This document shows, piece by piece, positions 35,290 through 46,841 of a stretch of DNA of 64,000 bases. The DNA is from Prunus persica. Taxonomy: Eukaryota > Streptophyta > Magnoliopsida > Rosales > Rosaceae. The notes under the pieces were generated by a model that saw only the letters and a list, made by a program, of their open reading frames with translations, was not told the origin of the DNA and ran no database searches. The stretch's first letter is position 1. Every line of letters begins with the position of its first letter. The DNA lies in the NCBI RefSeq assembly GCF_000346465.2, contig NC_034015.1, forward strand, positions 1,706,948-1,770,947, given 5' to 3'. A program made the position numbers and the translations under genes.

Positions 35290-38200
35290 ATGGTAGCTCC
35301 TCAAGACAAGTCTTCGAAGGAGATGAAGTCTTCGAAGAAGATGAAGTTTGCTTCATCATCTGCTGAGACAGAACAAACCAGCCAGACAACAATCTCAGAT
35401 GATTCAAAGACTGGTCGAGGTATGAGCACAATGCCTCGTGTTGTGAAGAGAAAGCTTCAGAAACTGAGGCCAATTGTTGAGTACAATAAAAGGGGGAAAG
35501 GTGTTGGCCAAGCACATATTGAGATGCAGTCGTATATTGGTGTGTTGGCACGCTCCAGGATCCCACTTGTGGACAAGAAATGGTCCCAAATCCCCAAGGA
35601 TATAAAGGAGCAGATTTGGGAAGCAGTTGACATGGCTTTTGTCGTAGGCCAAGGGGGCAAGACCTCTGTTTTAACTTCTGCTTCCAAGAAATGGAAGGAT
35701 TTCAAGTCTACACTAACGAGGCATTATATCCTTCCATACACCAATGACAGGGAGAAATTAAGCCAACCCCCTGAAACATATAAATTCATAGAGAAAGCAC
35801 AATGGGATGCCTTTGTAGCTTCAAGGCTATCCAAAGATTTTGAGTCTGTGCATTCTCAACATGCACAGATTAGGGAGAAACTCGAGTACAATCATCGATT
35901 GTCTCGAAAAGGATATGCTGGATTGGAGGATCAATTGAAGGAAACCATGCCTGGGGTAGAAATTGATCGATCTACCTTATGGAAGAGAGCTAGACAGGAC
36001 AAACATGGTAACATCCCTGATCCAAAGGTGGCAGAGAAAGCAAAATTAATTGTAAGCCTACTATCACTCTGTTTTAAATTTTTATTAAACTGTGAATTAT
36101 TCTTATTACGTCGTATGTTATATTTTTCGTCGTGTGAATGATATTACCACGTCGAAAAGTTTTTAAAAACGTCGTTAAAGGTCTAAATAGGAATCACTAC
36201 TATGTTTTCTGTAATTATAGCATAAGACGTCGGTGGTTCATTTTCGCGTCGTGTGAATGATATTACCACGTCGAAACTTTTTTAAAAACGTCGTTAACGG
36301 TCTAAATAGGAATCACTACTCTGTTATCTTTAATTATAGCATAAGACGTCGGTTGTTTATTCATTTCGTCGTTTTAAATAAATAACCACGTCGGTATAAC
36401 TACCGTCGTGATAAGTTATAATAACGTCGGTTTATACGTTATTGCGTCGTGTGAAATTATATAATACGTCGTTTGTACATAAATAACCGTCGTGTGTTTT
36501 TTTGTTTATCTTTTTTTAGGATGAATTGCAGAAACAAGTCTCGGAAGGCAAAGTCAGAGTAGATGGCAGCAATGATGTGCTGACCATGGCTTTGGGCCCC
36601 GAGCATCCAGGCAGACTGAGGGGAGTTGGTGCTGGTGTTTCCCCAAGGCAATATTTCAATTTGCCCAAACCACAGAGGGTGAGCTTTGACGACCGTTTGA
36701 AGGACAGTTTAAGAGTTCTCCTTCAAGAAGAGACTAAAAAGATGGAGGCTAAGGCAAGGGAAGAGGCCTTAAGGATGGAGGCTAGGACAAAACAATTGGT
36801 AGAGGCTGAGAGGGAGCATTTCCTAAGTCAGCTTTCCCAATTAATTCCCAATTTTGATCCAAGCATGCTTAAACCAAGAATTAGCCAAAGCCCCAAAAAT
36901 CCAATGTCTGACAAAGCTAGCTGCTCTGGAGGTGATGTGAGATCCCTACATTTGGAGGATGATACTGCCAAAATGGGGAAACATCAGCCAGATGAAGAGA
37001 AGGAAGAAGAAAAAAGAGATGAAGAGAAGGAAGAAGAAAAGGAGAAAGAAGATGAAGAAAAGCATGACGACAAGGTATGTTCACATAACTTTGCCTTTTT
37101 TATTTGTTTTTCAAAATTTCAGACGTCGATATTTTTATATAATCCGTCGTTTGTTTAAAACTTAGACGGCGGACTTTTTTTAAGACGTAATAAAATATTT
37201 AAACGACGGTTTTTGCACCGTCGTTTAAATGGTTTCAGACGACGCTTTATTAATAAAACCGTCGTCTTTATTGAATTACCACGACAGTTTTTTCACCGTC
37301 GTTTAAATCCTTTTAAGACGACGTTTTATTCCTTAAACCGTCGTCTTTATTGAATTACCACGTCATTTTTTTTATTTCTTTAAACAGGTTATTGAAGTTG
37401 GTGCTTATTCAAATATGGAGGCGCCATCTTCTTTAAAAACCCTTTGTCGTTTTGTGAAAACGACACTCCTGCCTGAGGATAAGACACTCCAATTTACAAT
37501 TGATAAGGAGGTGTTTGGTGGTGAGCGCGATACCTTCCTCCTGCCTGAAGATATTACACAATTTGCAGGCATGGAAGAAATTGGAGCTACTGTATTGGCT
37601 GTATATATGAGGTTTGTACTTCTAAGATAATAACTCGTTGGTTTATATATTGCGTCATCTTAACTAACTAACCACGTCGTCTTAACTAACTACCGTCGTG
37701 ATAAATATATTATAACGTCCTTATCTATTTCAGTACGTCGTGTGAAATATTATAATACGTCGTTTTTTTATACATAACCGTCGTGTTTGTTTTTGCTGAC
37801 TTGTTTATATTATTTTATGTATTTAGGTACTTACACGATGTTTTGAAACAAGCCAATATGTGCAGCATGGTTGGCTTTATTGACCCTGCTACAGTTAGTG
37901 CCAACTCTGGCACAATAACTGAAATATCACGACTGGTAGCAGCTCGACTTCAGAAGACAAACGGTGAACAGCTTTTCATGATGCCTTACAATCCAGGGTT
38001 AGTCTCCTTAGGATTTTGTTTTTATGATTTTCAATAAATGACAGATTATAAACTAACCACGTCGGTGTTTTATTTTATTTAGTCGTTTGAAACTACTAAC
38101 CACGTCGGTATTTATTTGTCGTCGTGATAAATATATAATGTCGTCGTTATCTACTTTATTTCGTCGTGTGAAATACTATAATACGTCGTTTTTGTAAATA

Positions 38201-38786
38201 ACCGTCGTTTTTATATTAATTTTGTGCAGCCGTCATTGGATCTTGCTGATTGTAAGAGCAAAGAAGGAGACCGTCTATTTTCTGGATCCTCTGCCAGGTC
38301 ATCGTGTGGTCGACGAAGAGGCGAAAAACATCGTGAACAGTGCTTTAAAAATATATAATACCCACATAGGCCGAGCAGGACGTAAAAATGTAATTTGGAA
38401 AACTCTCTCAGGCACACCAAAGCAACCCAGCAATGTCGAATGCGGGTATTATGTGATGCGCTTCATGAGGGACATCATCATGGATCCTTCCTTGGGGTTT
38501 GAGAATAAGGTAAGAAAAAATTACCTTCATACATTTCACGTCGTTTTTTGTATTATCAACGACGGTCATATAAAATTAACGTCGTTGAATGGATATACTA
38601 CGTCGGTTATGAAAAATATCGTCGTCTGTGATTGAATTTCTTTTTATTTATAAACCCTAATAGTCATTGTTTATGCAGTATGCCAAGGGAAACCAGGAAG
38701 CTTCATACCCCCAAGAAGCCATTGATGAAGTCCGGAATGAATGGGCAGAGTTTGTTTTCCAAATTATTAAACAGGGCAATTATTGA
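35290..38786 (+). CDS. CACTA-encoded Transposase_24 / Ulp1 SUMO-protease fusion protein
   Basis: Six exons join without a stop: 35290-36051, 36520-37074, 37388-37611, 37827-37997, 38230-38509 and 38679-38786 (2100 nt, 699 aa). The N-terminal half matches the plant Ptta/En/Spm Transposase_24 family: EYNKRGKGVGQAHIEMQSYI, DKKWSQIPKDIKEQIWEAVD and KKWKDFKSTLTRHYI. A Glu/Lys-rich coiled region follows (residues ~310-350 and ~410-438). The C-terminal part is a C48 (Ulp1) cysteine protease: His573 in GRHWILLIV, Asp590 in YFLDPLPG, Gln636 and Cys642 in PKQPSNVECGYYVMRF. The family cuts SUMO-like modifiers. The exons contain few CGTCG motifs while every intron is full of them. The start is the first ATG after the leader acceptor that keeps the frame. 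It is the only uninterrupted transposon gene in the window. Confidence 0.88.
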
Positions 38787-38879
38787 ACACTTGATATTTA
38801 TGTATAATGTACAAATTTTCTCTATAATATGTAATGTAAAAATTTGTTGAGGTTTTCTTAAATTAAAAAAAAAACAAAC

Positions 38880-39990
38880 ATACAAATTGCTTAACCGACG
38901 TGTAATACTTTTCCAACGACCTAATAAAGTCAAAAACCGTCGTATTTTGTTGTTTCGTGTTTTAAACAAATACGACGTAAAAATATAGTTAGACGACGTT
39001 CTTTGAACAATTGAGTCGTTTATGGTTTACAACATCTTCAATTTCTTAAGGGTTCAGGGTATCATCGACGACGTTTATGTAACGACAGCGGTTAAGTCGT
39101 TGATATATATATTTTACGTCGTATAGGTAAATAGCCGCCATGGTTTCTCATTTTAACGACGTCATTTTAACGACTTAGTAGTCTATTACAATTTACAACG
39201 TCTACAATTTATTAACACCGACGTGGTTTGTTGTTGTGGTAAGAATATTTTATTATTTTTATATCAAAATATTCAAAATAAATTTACAATAAATCAGAAA
39301 ATTGAAAAGTCAACTCCTATGAAGTCATTGATATATTTTCTTCCACATAAACCTTGAAAAAATTCATTTTGAATAACAAAAATTTAAAATGACCATCCAA
39401 AACAAAATTGTTTTGATGAGTCATAAAATCACTTCTAGTTTTATGGTTTAGGGTTTAGAGTCTAGGGTTTAGAGATTAGGGTTGTTATTTATCGGGGTTT
39501 ATTTTTAAAGTATAATTTTTGGGTAGTCTAGGGTATATGTTAGGCTTTAAAACCATAAAACCTTTTATAAACTTAATTTTTTAAATTGTATAATTTAGTT
39601 TTATGGGTTTAGGGTATTAATTTTTAACGACGGTGGTTGCGTCGTGGAATACATATTTTACGTCGTACAGAAAAACTTACGACATGGTTTACTCTTTAAA
39701 CGACGTCATTTTAATATGTAAGTCGGTTTATATAATTTATAACGTCTTTAATTTCTTAACACCGACGTGATTTTTCAGTCGTCGTTATATAAAAAATTCA
39801 AAATAAATTTAAAATTAATCCGAAAAATGAAGCTTCAAAATGAACGGCCTTACGTTCTTAATCCGAAAAATGAAGTTTCCGTCGTGGAATATTAAATTTA
39901 CGTCGGTACGTGTAGAACTTTCGCCTTGGTTTTTCTTTCGACGTTTTAAAACGCGCGAACTCTAAAAATTTTCGCGCGACCTAAATTTTT
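38880..39990. repeat. Internal CGTCG-motif array between the two CACTA genes
   Basis: AT-rich DNA with repeated ACGACGT, CGTCGT, ACGTCGG and CCGACGTG motifs. It includes a near-repeat pair around 39060-39240 and 39625-39785 (AACGACGGTGGTTGCGTCG; ACACCGACGTG). A TTTAGGGTTTAGAGTCTAGGG stretch at about 39447-39482 recalls telomere-like repeats but is too short and irregular to call. Confidence 0.7.
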
Positions 39991-40039
39991 TTAGATTTGG
40001 CTCTTATTCTTATACTTCGAACCCTGAAACCTAAAATTT

Positions 40040-41086
40040 TCAGATTTCGCGCGACATAACATTTCGCTCTCTCACTTCTGCTCTAATTAAAAGTTGCACT
40101 CTCCAGGCTCCGTCGAATCTGTGAGCTCGTCCAACCTGTAAGTACAAACCCTATCTTCCCCTTGTAAATTCATTGAATGATATTAGGTTGTTTTGTTAAA
40201 GGGTTTTATGTGTATGCTTTGCGATCTGTTAATAATGTGCTTATAGGTATGGGTTCATGGATTTTCTGTTTAATGGGTTCATGACAAGATCAAATAAAGG
40301 TGTACTTTTGCTGAAAATCAACATAAAAAGACACAGATCACCAACTTCCAAATGATTTCCAGCAAAAGTACACCTTTATTTGATCTTGTCATTTTCCGCT
40401 ATGGAGAAAATGATGGGGAGAAAATAGTACCTACGAAGGAAGAAACTGATAATGAAGATGGGGATTCGAGTGATGATTCTAGTAACGATTCGAGTTATAT
40501 TAGGTTGTTTTGTTAAAGGGTTTTATGTGTATGCTTTGCGATCTGTTAATAATGTGCTTATAGGTATGGGTTCATGGATTTTCTGTTTAATGGGTTCATG
40601 GATTACATTATCTGTTATGTTGAATTGGGAATGGATTTAATTTTGTCGTATCTTTTAATCACCCTATGTTATGTTGAATTGGGAATGGATTTATTGTTTT
40701 CATGCTTGGTTTCATGTATATGTTGGTTTCTTGCTTGGTTTCATATATATGTTGTGTTCTTAATGGGTTTTGTGTTCTTGAAAATAAACTGAGACACGAC
40801 GAATTTTAAGGCATACGACGACGATTACACGACGGTGTTTTTAAACTACCGTCGTTGTATTACTTATACACGACGGTTTTTTCATAAACCGTCGTTTGTA
40901 TTACTTATAATAGACGACGTCTGTTGAAAATCCGTCGTCTATATATGCCAAATACGTCTGTTTTTGTTTAAAACCCGTCGTCTCTGTTGTGTATTACTTG
41001 CGATTAGATCATTGTATAATCTGCTATAGTGATGGTCATTGCCTGTATTTTCACTTTATTATAGATAATAGGTTATAGTGTCGGAG
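40040..41086 (+). other. Leader and first intron of the TnpD gene
   Basis: A pyrimidine-rich leader around 40070-40138 ends AACCTGTAAGTAC, a good donor. An acceptor TTATTATAG lies near 41064 and another TTATAG at 41077, just before the ATG at 41087. The intron carries the direct/inverted duplication at 40172-40605 and a motif-rich block at 40795-40985. Confidence 0.5.
40172..40605. repeat. Tandem duplication split by an inverted repeat
   Basis: About 110 bp (TATTAGGTTGTTTTGTTAAAG to TTTAATGGGTTCATG) occurs at 40172-40282 and again at 40496-40605. Between them TGACAAGATCAAATAAAGG (about 40281-40312) is repeated inverted at 40361-40391, forming a hairpin of about 30-bp stems and 50-bp loop. 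Confidence 0.85.
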
Positions 41087-44000
41087 ATGGATAAGTCATG
41101 GATGCACTCGGATAGAAGATCGAAGGCATATGAGTTTGGGGTGGAAGCATTTTTGAACTTTGCTGTAGAAAATCTTCTAACTACAACACATATCCGTTGT
41201 CCATGTGTTAAATGTGTTAATTTGAAGTTGTTTGGGGTTGGAATTATAAGGGATCACTTATACTTTAATGGAATTGACCAAAGCTATAAGAATTGGACAT
41301 TTCACGGAGAACCTTGGGAAGCAACTACTAATGCTAGTAGAAATGTTGAAGAAGATGATGGCCATAGTAGGTACAGTTTTGTGTCTGAAGAAATTGATAT
41401 GGATGATAATGATTTTGGTGATTTTGGTTAGGATCCGTATGAGTTTGCCAATGTGATTGGGGATGGAGATCAACCAGTGTACCCTGGTTGTAGAAAGTAC
41501 ACGAAGTTATCGGCATTAGTGAAGTTGTATAATTTGAAGGCAAAACATGGGATGAGTGATGTCTGTTTTACAGAATTATTGATACTTCAAGGCGATTTGC
41601 TTCCAGAAGGAAATACAATACCAACCTCCATGTATGAGGCTAAAAAGACTTTGTGTGCATTGGGGCTGAGTTATGAGAAAATGCACGCATGCCCCAATGA
41701 TTGCATCTTGTATAGGAAGGAGTATGACGATTCAACTAATTGTCCTACTTGTGGTATCTCAAGGTGGAAGGAAGGCAAAGATTCAATCTTGAAAGAGGGT
41801 GTGCCAGCGAAGGTGGTGTGGTATTTTCCCCCAATTCCAAGGTTTAAAAGGATGTTTCAATCACATGAGACAGCTAAGAGTTTGACTTGGTGGCATGCTG
41901 CTAGAAAATCAATTGACGGTCAGATGTCTCATCCGGCGGATTCCCCGTCTTGGAAACTTCTTGATGATAAATGGCCTGAGTTTGGTAATGAGCCGAGAAA
42001 CTTGAGATTGGCTCTTTCATCTGATGGATTCAATCCCCACAGTTCTCTAAGTAGCAGATATAGTTGTTGGCCGGTTATCTTAGTTACATATAATCTCCCT
42101 CCATGGCTGTGCATGAAACGAAAGTTCATGATGTTAACCTTATTGATTTCCGGTCCTAAACAACCCGGAAATGATATAGACGTCTACTTGGAGCCTTTGA
42201 TTGATGATTTAAAATCCTTGTGGGTTGGGATTAGAGGAGTGTATGATGCACATAATGGAGAATACTTTACACTCAGAGCTGCATTAATGTGGACAATTAA
42301 TGATTTCCCCGCCTATGGAAACTTATCTGGTTGTGTTGTTAAAGGATATAAAGCTTGTCCAATATGCGGCGATGATACACCTAGTCACAGGTTGAAAAAT
42401 GGCCACAAAATTTGTTACATTGGGCATAGAAAATGGTTACCAATCAATCATCCATATAGGAGGCAACGTGCAGCTTTTAATGGGAAACCTGAATATGGCA
42501 TACCTCCCGAGCCATAAACCGGAGAAGAAGTGCTGCATATGGTTGAAAATGGTGACAGAGTTTGTTGGAAGAAGAAATCAATATTCTTTGATCTCGAGTA
42601 TTGGAAATACCTTCCTGTAAGGCATGCCCTAGATGTTATGCACATTGAGAAGAATGTTTGCGATAGTATCATTGGTACATTGCTGGAGATCCCTGGAAAA
42701 AATAAAGATGGGATTGCTGCTCGATTAGATTTATTGAACATGGGGGTCAAAACTGATTTGCAACCCGAGTATGGAGAAAGACGTACTCGTTTGCCTCCTG
42801 GGCCTTGGAATTTGTCAAGAGCAGAGAAGAGAGAGGTTTGCAATTCTTTCTATGGTATGAAGGTCCCTGAAGGTTATTCTTCAAATATTAAAAATCTTGT
42901 ATCTTTACAAGATTCAAGACTTCTTGGCCTTAAATCACATGATTGTCATACCTTAATGCAACAATTGCTCCCTGTGGCAATTCGTTCTGTTTTGGAGAAG
43001 CCTGCAAGGTATGCAATAACTCGTTTGTGCTTCTTCTTCAATGCTATATGTGCAAAGACTGTTGATGTTTCCAAGCTAGATAAGTTGGAAGAAGATGTAG
43101 TAGTTACTCTGTGTTTGCTTGAGAAGTACTTTCCTCCTTCATTCTTTGATATCATGGTTCATCTAGTAGTACATCTTGTCAGAGAAGTTCGTCTATGTGG
43201 GCCAGTATATTTTAGGTGGATGTATCCGTTTGGAAGATATATGAAAGTGCTGAAGGGGTATGTTCAGAATCGTACTCGTCCCGAAGGTTGCATTGCTGAG
43301 CGGTATATAGCTGAAGAAGCGGTAGAGTGTTGTACTCAGCATTTATCTGATGCTAGTACAATTGGAGTGCCTTCAAGCCAAAAGATGGGACTTTCAAAGC
43401 CATTATCAGGTTGCACAGTGAGCGTAGTTGATCAGGACCTGTTGAATCAAGCACATCTATATGTCTTGGAGAATACGGAGGAAGTCCTACCTTATATCGA
43501 GTACGTATGAGCTTTATTCTTTAAGTTTCCATTTTAAATTATTTCTTATGTTTATCTTCTATATTTAGGACCGTAATGCTTGAATTTTTCGTGTCATGTA
43601 GGCAACATATGATTCACATCAAGACTGCTTATCCAAAATTTAGAAAGAGAACAAAGTGGCTGCAGGATAAGCACAATAGCACTTTCATTCAATGGCTACG
43701 CTTCAAGGTATATATTGTTGAATAACATATTTCTCTTTTAATTTTCTTCTTATTTATATGTTAGATTGAATTAAGATATGATTAATTTGCAGGTTCAAAG
43801 TGAACTTGAGGAAGACAATCATGGCGTATCAGAAAATTTAAGGTGGCTAGCAGCTGGTCCAAACATGTCAGTGCCATTATATAGGAGCTATCTTATTAAA
43901 GGTATTAAATTCAATATCAAGGCACAAGATGATGTGCGGACAACTCAAAATAGTGGAGTTTATTTACTTGCACATACCATGCAAGTTGCTAGTGCCAAGG

Positions 44001-44437
44001 ATAAAAACCCAATTCTCTCAAATATGGGTTTCTATGGTGTCATTCAAGAAATTTGGGACCTTGACTACTAAAAGTTTACAATCCCAGTCTTTAGGTGTGA
44101 TTGGATAGATAGTTCTGGTCTTGTAGTCGACGAACTTGGATTTACCCTTGTAGATTTGAGTAAAATTGGACATAGGAATGACCAATTTGTTTTGGCTTCT
44201 CAAGTCAAACAAATATTTTTTGTTGACGACCCGATGCATCGTGGTTGGTCGGTAGTGTTATCAATGCCTAATAGAGAATATAATGATGTTATTGGTGATG
44301 AAGTCTTAGGTGATGTGATAATTGAGTGTGAGCCATTTACTAGAGGGATGCCAAATGTTGACACATTTGATGAACTGGTGGGTGAGTTAGGCGGTCAAAA
44401 TATTCGAGATGGGTGTGAAGATATATGGATTGAATGA
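41087..44437 (+). pseudogene. TnpD/Tnp2-type CACTA transposase, three in-frame stops
   Basis: Exons 41087-43500, 43602-43707 and 43793-44437 join in phase into 1055 codons. Domains in order: the transposase-associated N-terminal domain (MDKSWMHSDRRSKAYEFGVE, CPCVKCVN), then the Tnp2 core. The core shows ACPNDCILYRKEYDDSTNCP, LRLALSSDGFNP, LMWTINDFPAYGNLSG and ALDVMHIEKNVCDSIIGTLL. DUF4218 follows (PPSFFDIMVHLVVHL, GPVYFRWMYPFGRYMKVLKG, NRTRPEGCIAERYI), and DUF4216 (NSGVYLLA, IPVFRCDWID, DQFVLASQVKQIFFVDDP). Stops at 41429 (TAG), 42515 (TAA) and 44069 (TAA) break it; no frameshift was found. Decay is slight, so the element may have moved recently with help in trans. Confidence 0.93.
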
Positions 44438-44514
44438 TGCTTATGTAATTGGCAGTGTATGACATTAATTTTGTAATATATTGTAATGTGATTTCTTCAC
44501 TTTCTACGTTCAAA

Positions 44515-46035
44515 TAAAACACGACGTTATTGTGAACCAGTTATTCAGCATATTTACCGACGTCTTAAAGCAACGTAACAATGAAGAACCACGACGCAAT
44601 TGTGAAGCAATTATTCAGGATATCACGTCGGGGAAGGATTAAGAACCGCCATGTAATTCAAAATAACACGACTCCAATCCCATAATACCGACGTCTAAAA
44701 AACGAGATATATAATCTGAACGTTAAAAAATACGACGTCATCATACATTTTCCACGTCGCAAGTTCTTTTATAAACGAAGAGGAACGAAATGAATTCCGA
44801 CGGAAATTCATTATAACCGCCGTCTAATAACAATTAAACGACGTTATTTGTAATACGGCTCTCATCATAATCAACGCCGTCTATATGTTCTGTAATACGG
44901 CTCTCATTTATTTGGAACCGACGTTGTTTAGAAGTTCAACGTCGTCTATATTATTAAGTGCGTCGTGAGTAATGATGATAGATATAAATACAACGTCGAC
45001 TATATAAATGCCACCGACGTTGTTTCGCATTTCAACGTCAACTGTATAAATACATACGTCGTAAATAATGACACTGACAACTATTTCCACGTCATCTTTT
45101 TTAGAAAAATCGAAGTGGAAAATTTATTTCACGACGGTTGTTTGTAAATAAGAGACGTAGTATATTTCAATAACGTCGTCTTCTCATGTATTTAAAGACG
45201 TCATATTTTTTCTTGTCGTGTAAATTATATTTAACGGCGTAAAATTTTAGTTGTCGTCGTTGTATGTATATCTTGCGGCCTTGTTCTTTTAACATGTGTC
45301 ATATTTTTCCTTTTTAACGACGGTGATTTGTTTGAGTTGGTCGTCTATTCTCATCCTCGACTATTTTCTAGAACTTTAGCAGACTAAACACGTCTGTTTT
45401 TATTGTTTTCCGACGTTGTTTTATTTAACAACGTCTAATATTTATCGTTGTTGTTTGTTTCTGAAAATATGACGTATAAATTTTGTAATACGACTCTCAT
45501 ATATTTGTAACCGACGTTGTGTCGTTTTTCAACGTCTACTCAATAAATACATACGTCGTAAATAATGACACTGACAACTATTTCCACGTCATCTTTTATC
45601 GAAAAATCGAAGTGGAAAATTAATTTTACGACGGCTGTTTTTATATATGCGACGTAGTAGGTATCAATAACGTCGTCTTCTAATGTATTTAAAGACGTCA
45701 AATTTTTTATTGTCGTGAAAATGATATTTAACGGCGTCGTATTTTTATTTTCGTCGTTGTATGTCTATCTTGCGGCCTTGTTCTCTTAATATGTGTCATA
45801 TTTTTCCTTTTTAACGACGGTTTTTTTAGAGAGTTGGTCGTCTATTCTCATCCTCGACTGCTTTTTTAGATCTTTTTGCAGTACAAAGACGTCGTTTTGT
45901 ATTTGTTGATGACGTTGTATATTTTAACAACGACGGTGATTTAGCGTCGTGGTATATGAGGGAAAAGATGACGGTGGATTCCACGACCATTGAAAAATCG
46001 AATACACGACGGTGATTTACCGTCGTCTTTTTGCT
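44515..46035. repeat. Right subterminal CGTCG-motif array with an internal direct repeat
   Basis: Dense ACGACG/CGTCGT motifs continue to the right terminus. A block of about 350 bp at 45012-45363 recurs at 45511-45860 (shared anchors: ATACATACGTCGTAAATAATG; CTTGCGGCCTTGTTCT; CTATTCTCATCCTCGACT). No ORF is defensible. Confidence 0.85.
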
Positions 46036-46283
46036 TTTTTGTAGTAGTGGCAGTTTATGAGTATTTTGTCTTGGCTTGTGTCAAAGGGTAAGTATCCAAT
46101 TGAAACAAGCTAAAAAGAAATTCTATGAAGTTATGCTAGGTTAATTTGGTTTTGAATATGACATTGCTGAATGGTAGCCAAACCCATCATTGAGTTATTC
46201 AGATTTGGTCTAAACTTCAAACTCATCCAGAAATTGTGCAATCGACATTTAATCTCAAAATGTACATTGAACCAAATCAAAAT

Positions 46284-46402
46284 GCCACTGCATTGGTTAA
46301 GCCAAAACAAGTCACAAAAAGGCCACTACATTCAACCAAATGCCACTGCATTCGTTAAGCCAAAACAAGGCACAAAAAGGCCACTACATTCAAGCAAATC
46401 AA
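46284..46402. repeat. Two-copy tandem repeat, about 58 bp
   Basis: The unit GCCACTGCATT(G/C)GTTAAGCC, then CAAAAAGGCCACTACATTCAA, is repeated twice with few changes. It lies in the MULE, downstream of the GRF gene remnant. Confidence 0.8.
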
Positions 46403-46439
46403 CTAACCTACATTCAACCAAATCAAAACCTAACCTACT

Positions 46440-46841
46440 TTAACCAAATGAAAAGCTAACTAATAAAACAAACAACAACAGAATGACAACCAAACAACTC
46501 AGCACCAGCCTTCGAAATTTTTTCTCTTTGTCACTTACCTCTTGCACAATCTTCTTGTCTTTAGCTCTTTTCTCTTCCAATGAGTTGATTTGTCTCAACA
46601 ATCAACATATGACATGTTTGGCCTGCTCAGAAATTTTTGGGTCCTTCCAAGCCTTCCAACCACAGCCACCACCATACTTCTCTCTACAACACACATATAA
46701 CCTCATCCCTGCATTTTCATCAGACCAGCAAACAATCGTTTCAGCCTCAAATCCAGAACGGCAGATACGCACCATATCATCCTCCGTAATAAAATTGTTT
46801 GAACTTGATTCGGTAGAAGCTGCACGTCTGTTCCTATGCAT
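46440..46841 (-). pseudogene. GRF-type zinc-finger protein with C-terminal membrane helix, one stop
   Basis: On the minus strand the frame starts MHRNRRAASTESSSNN at 46841. A GRF-like finger follows (VCWSDENAGMRLYVCC, then GGGCGWKAWKD). After an in-frame TGA (46604-46602) comes a coiled-coil (LRQINSLEEKRAKDKKIVQE) and a terminal hydrophobic segment (VLSCLVVILLLFVLLVSFSF), ending at TAA 46440. Total is 134 codons. It lies inside the 19-kb MULE, convergent with MURA, where MuDR elements keep their second gene. GRF fingers bind single-stranded DNA in other proteins; the role here is unknown. Confidence 0.7.

Larger units (their letters stand above)
32248..46049 (+). mobile_element. CACTA (En/Spm) transposon, 13.8 kb, nested in the MULE
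   Basis: It starts CACTACTACAAAAA and ends TTTTTTGTAGTAGTG. The 3-bp flanks are GGA and GCA, a target duplication with one change. Genes inside are a captured RPN6 fragment, an intact Transposase_24-Ulp1 gene and a TnpD/Tnp2 gene with three stops. Subterminal and intergenic DNA is filled with ACGACGGT/ACCGTCGT-type motifs, expected transposase-binding sites. Perfect ends plus an intact accessory gene point to a young insertion. Confidence 0.95.

Noticed and set aside
39447..39482. Telomere-like TTTAGGG repeat
   Set aside because: Only a few irregular units; no array.
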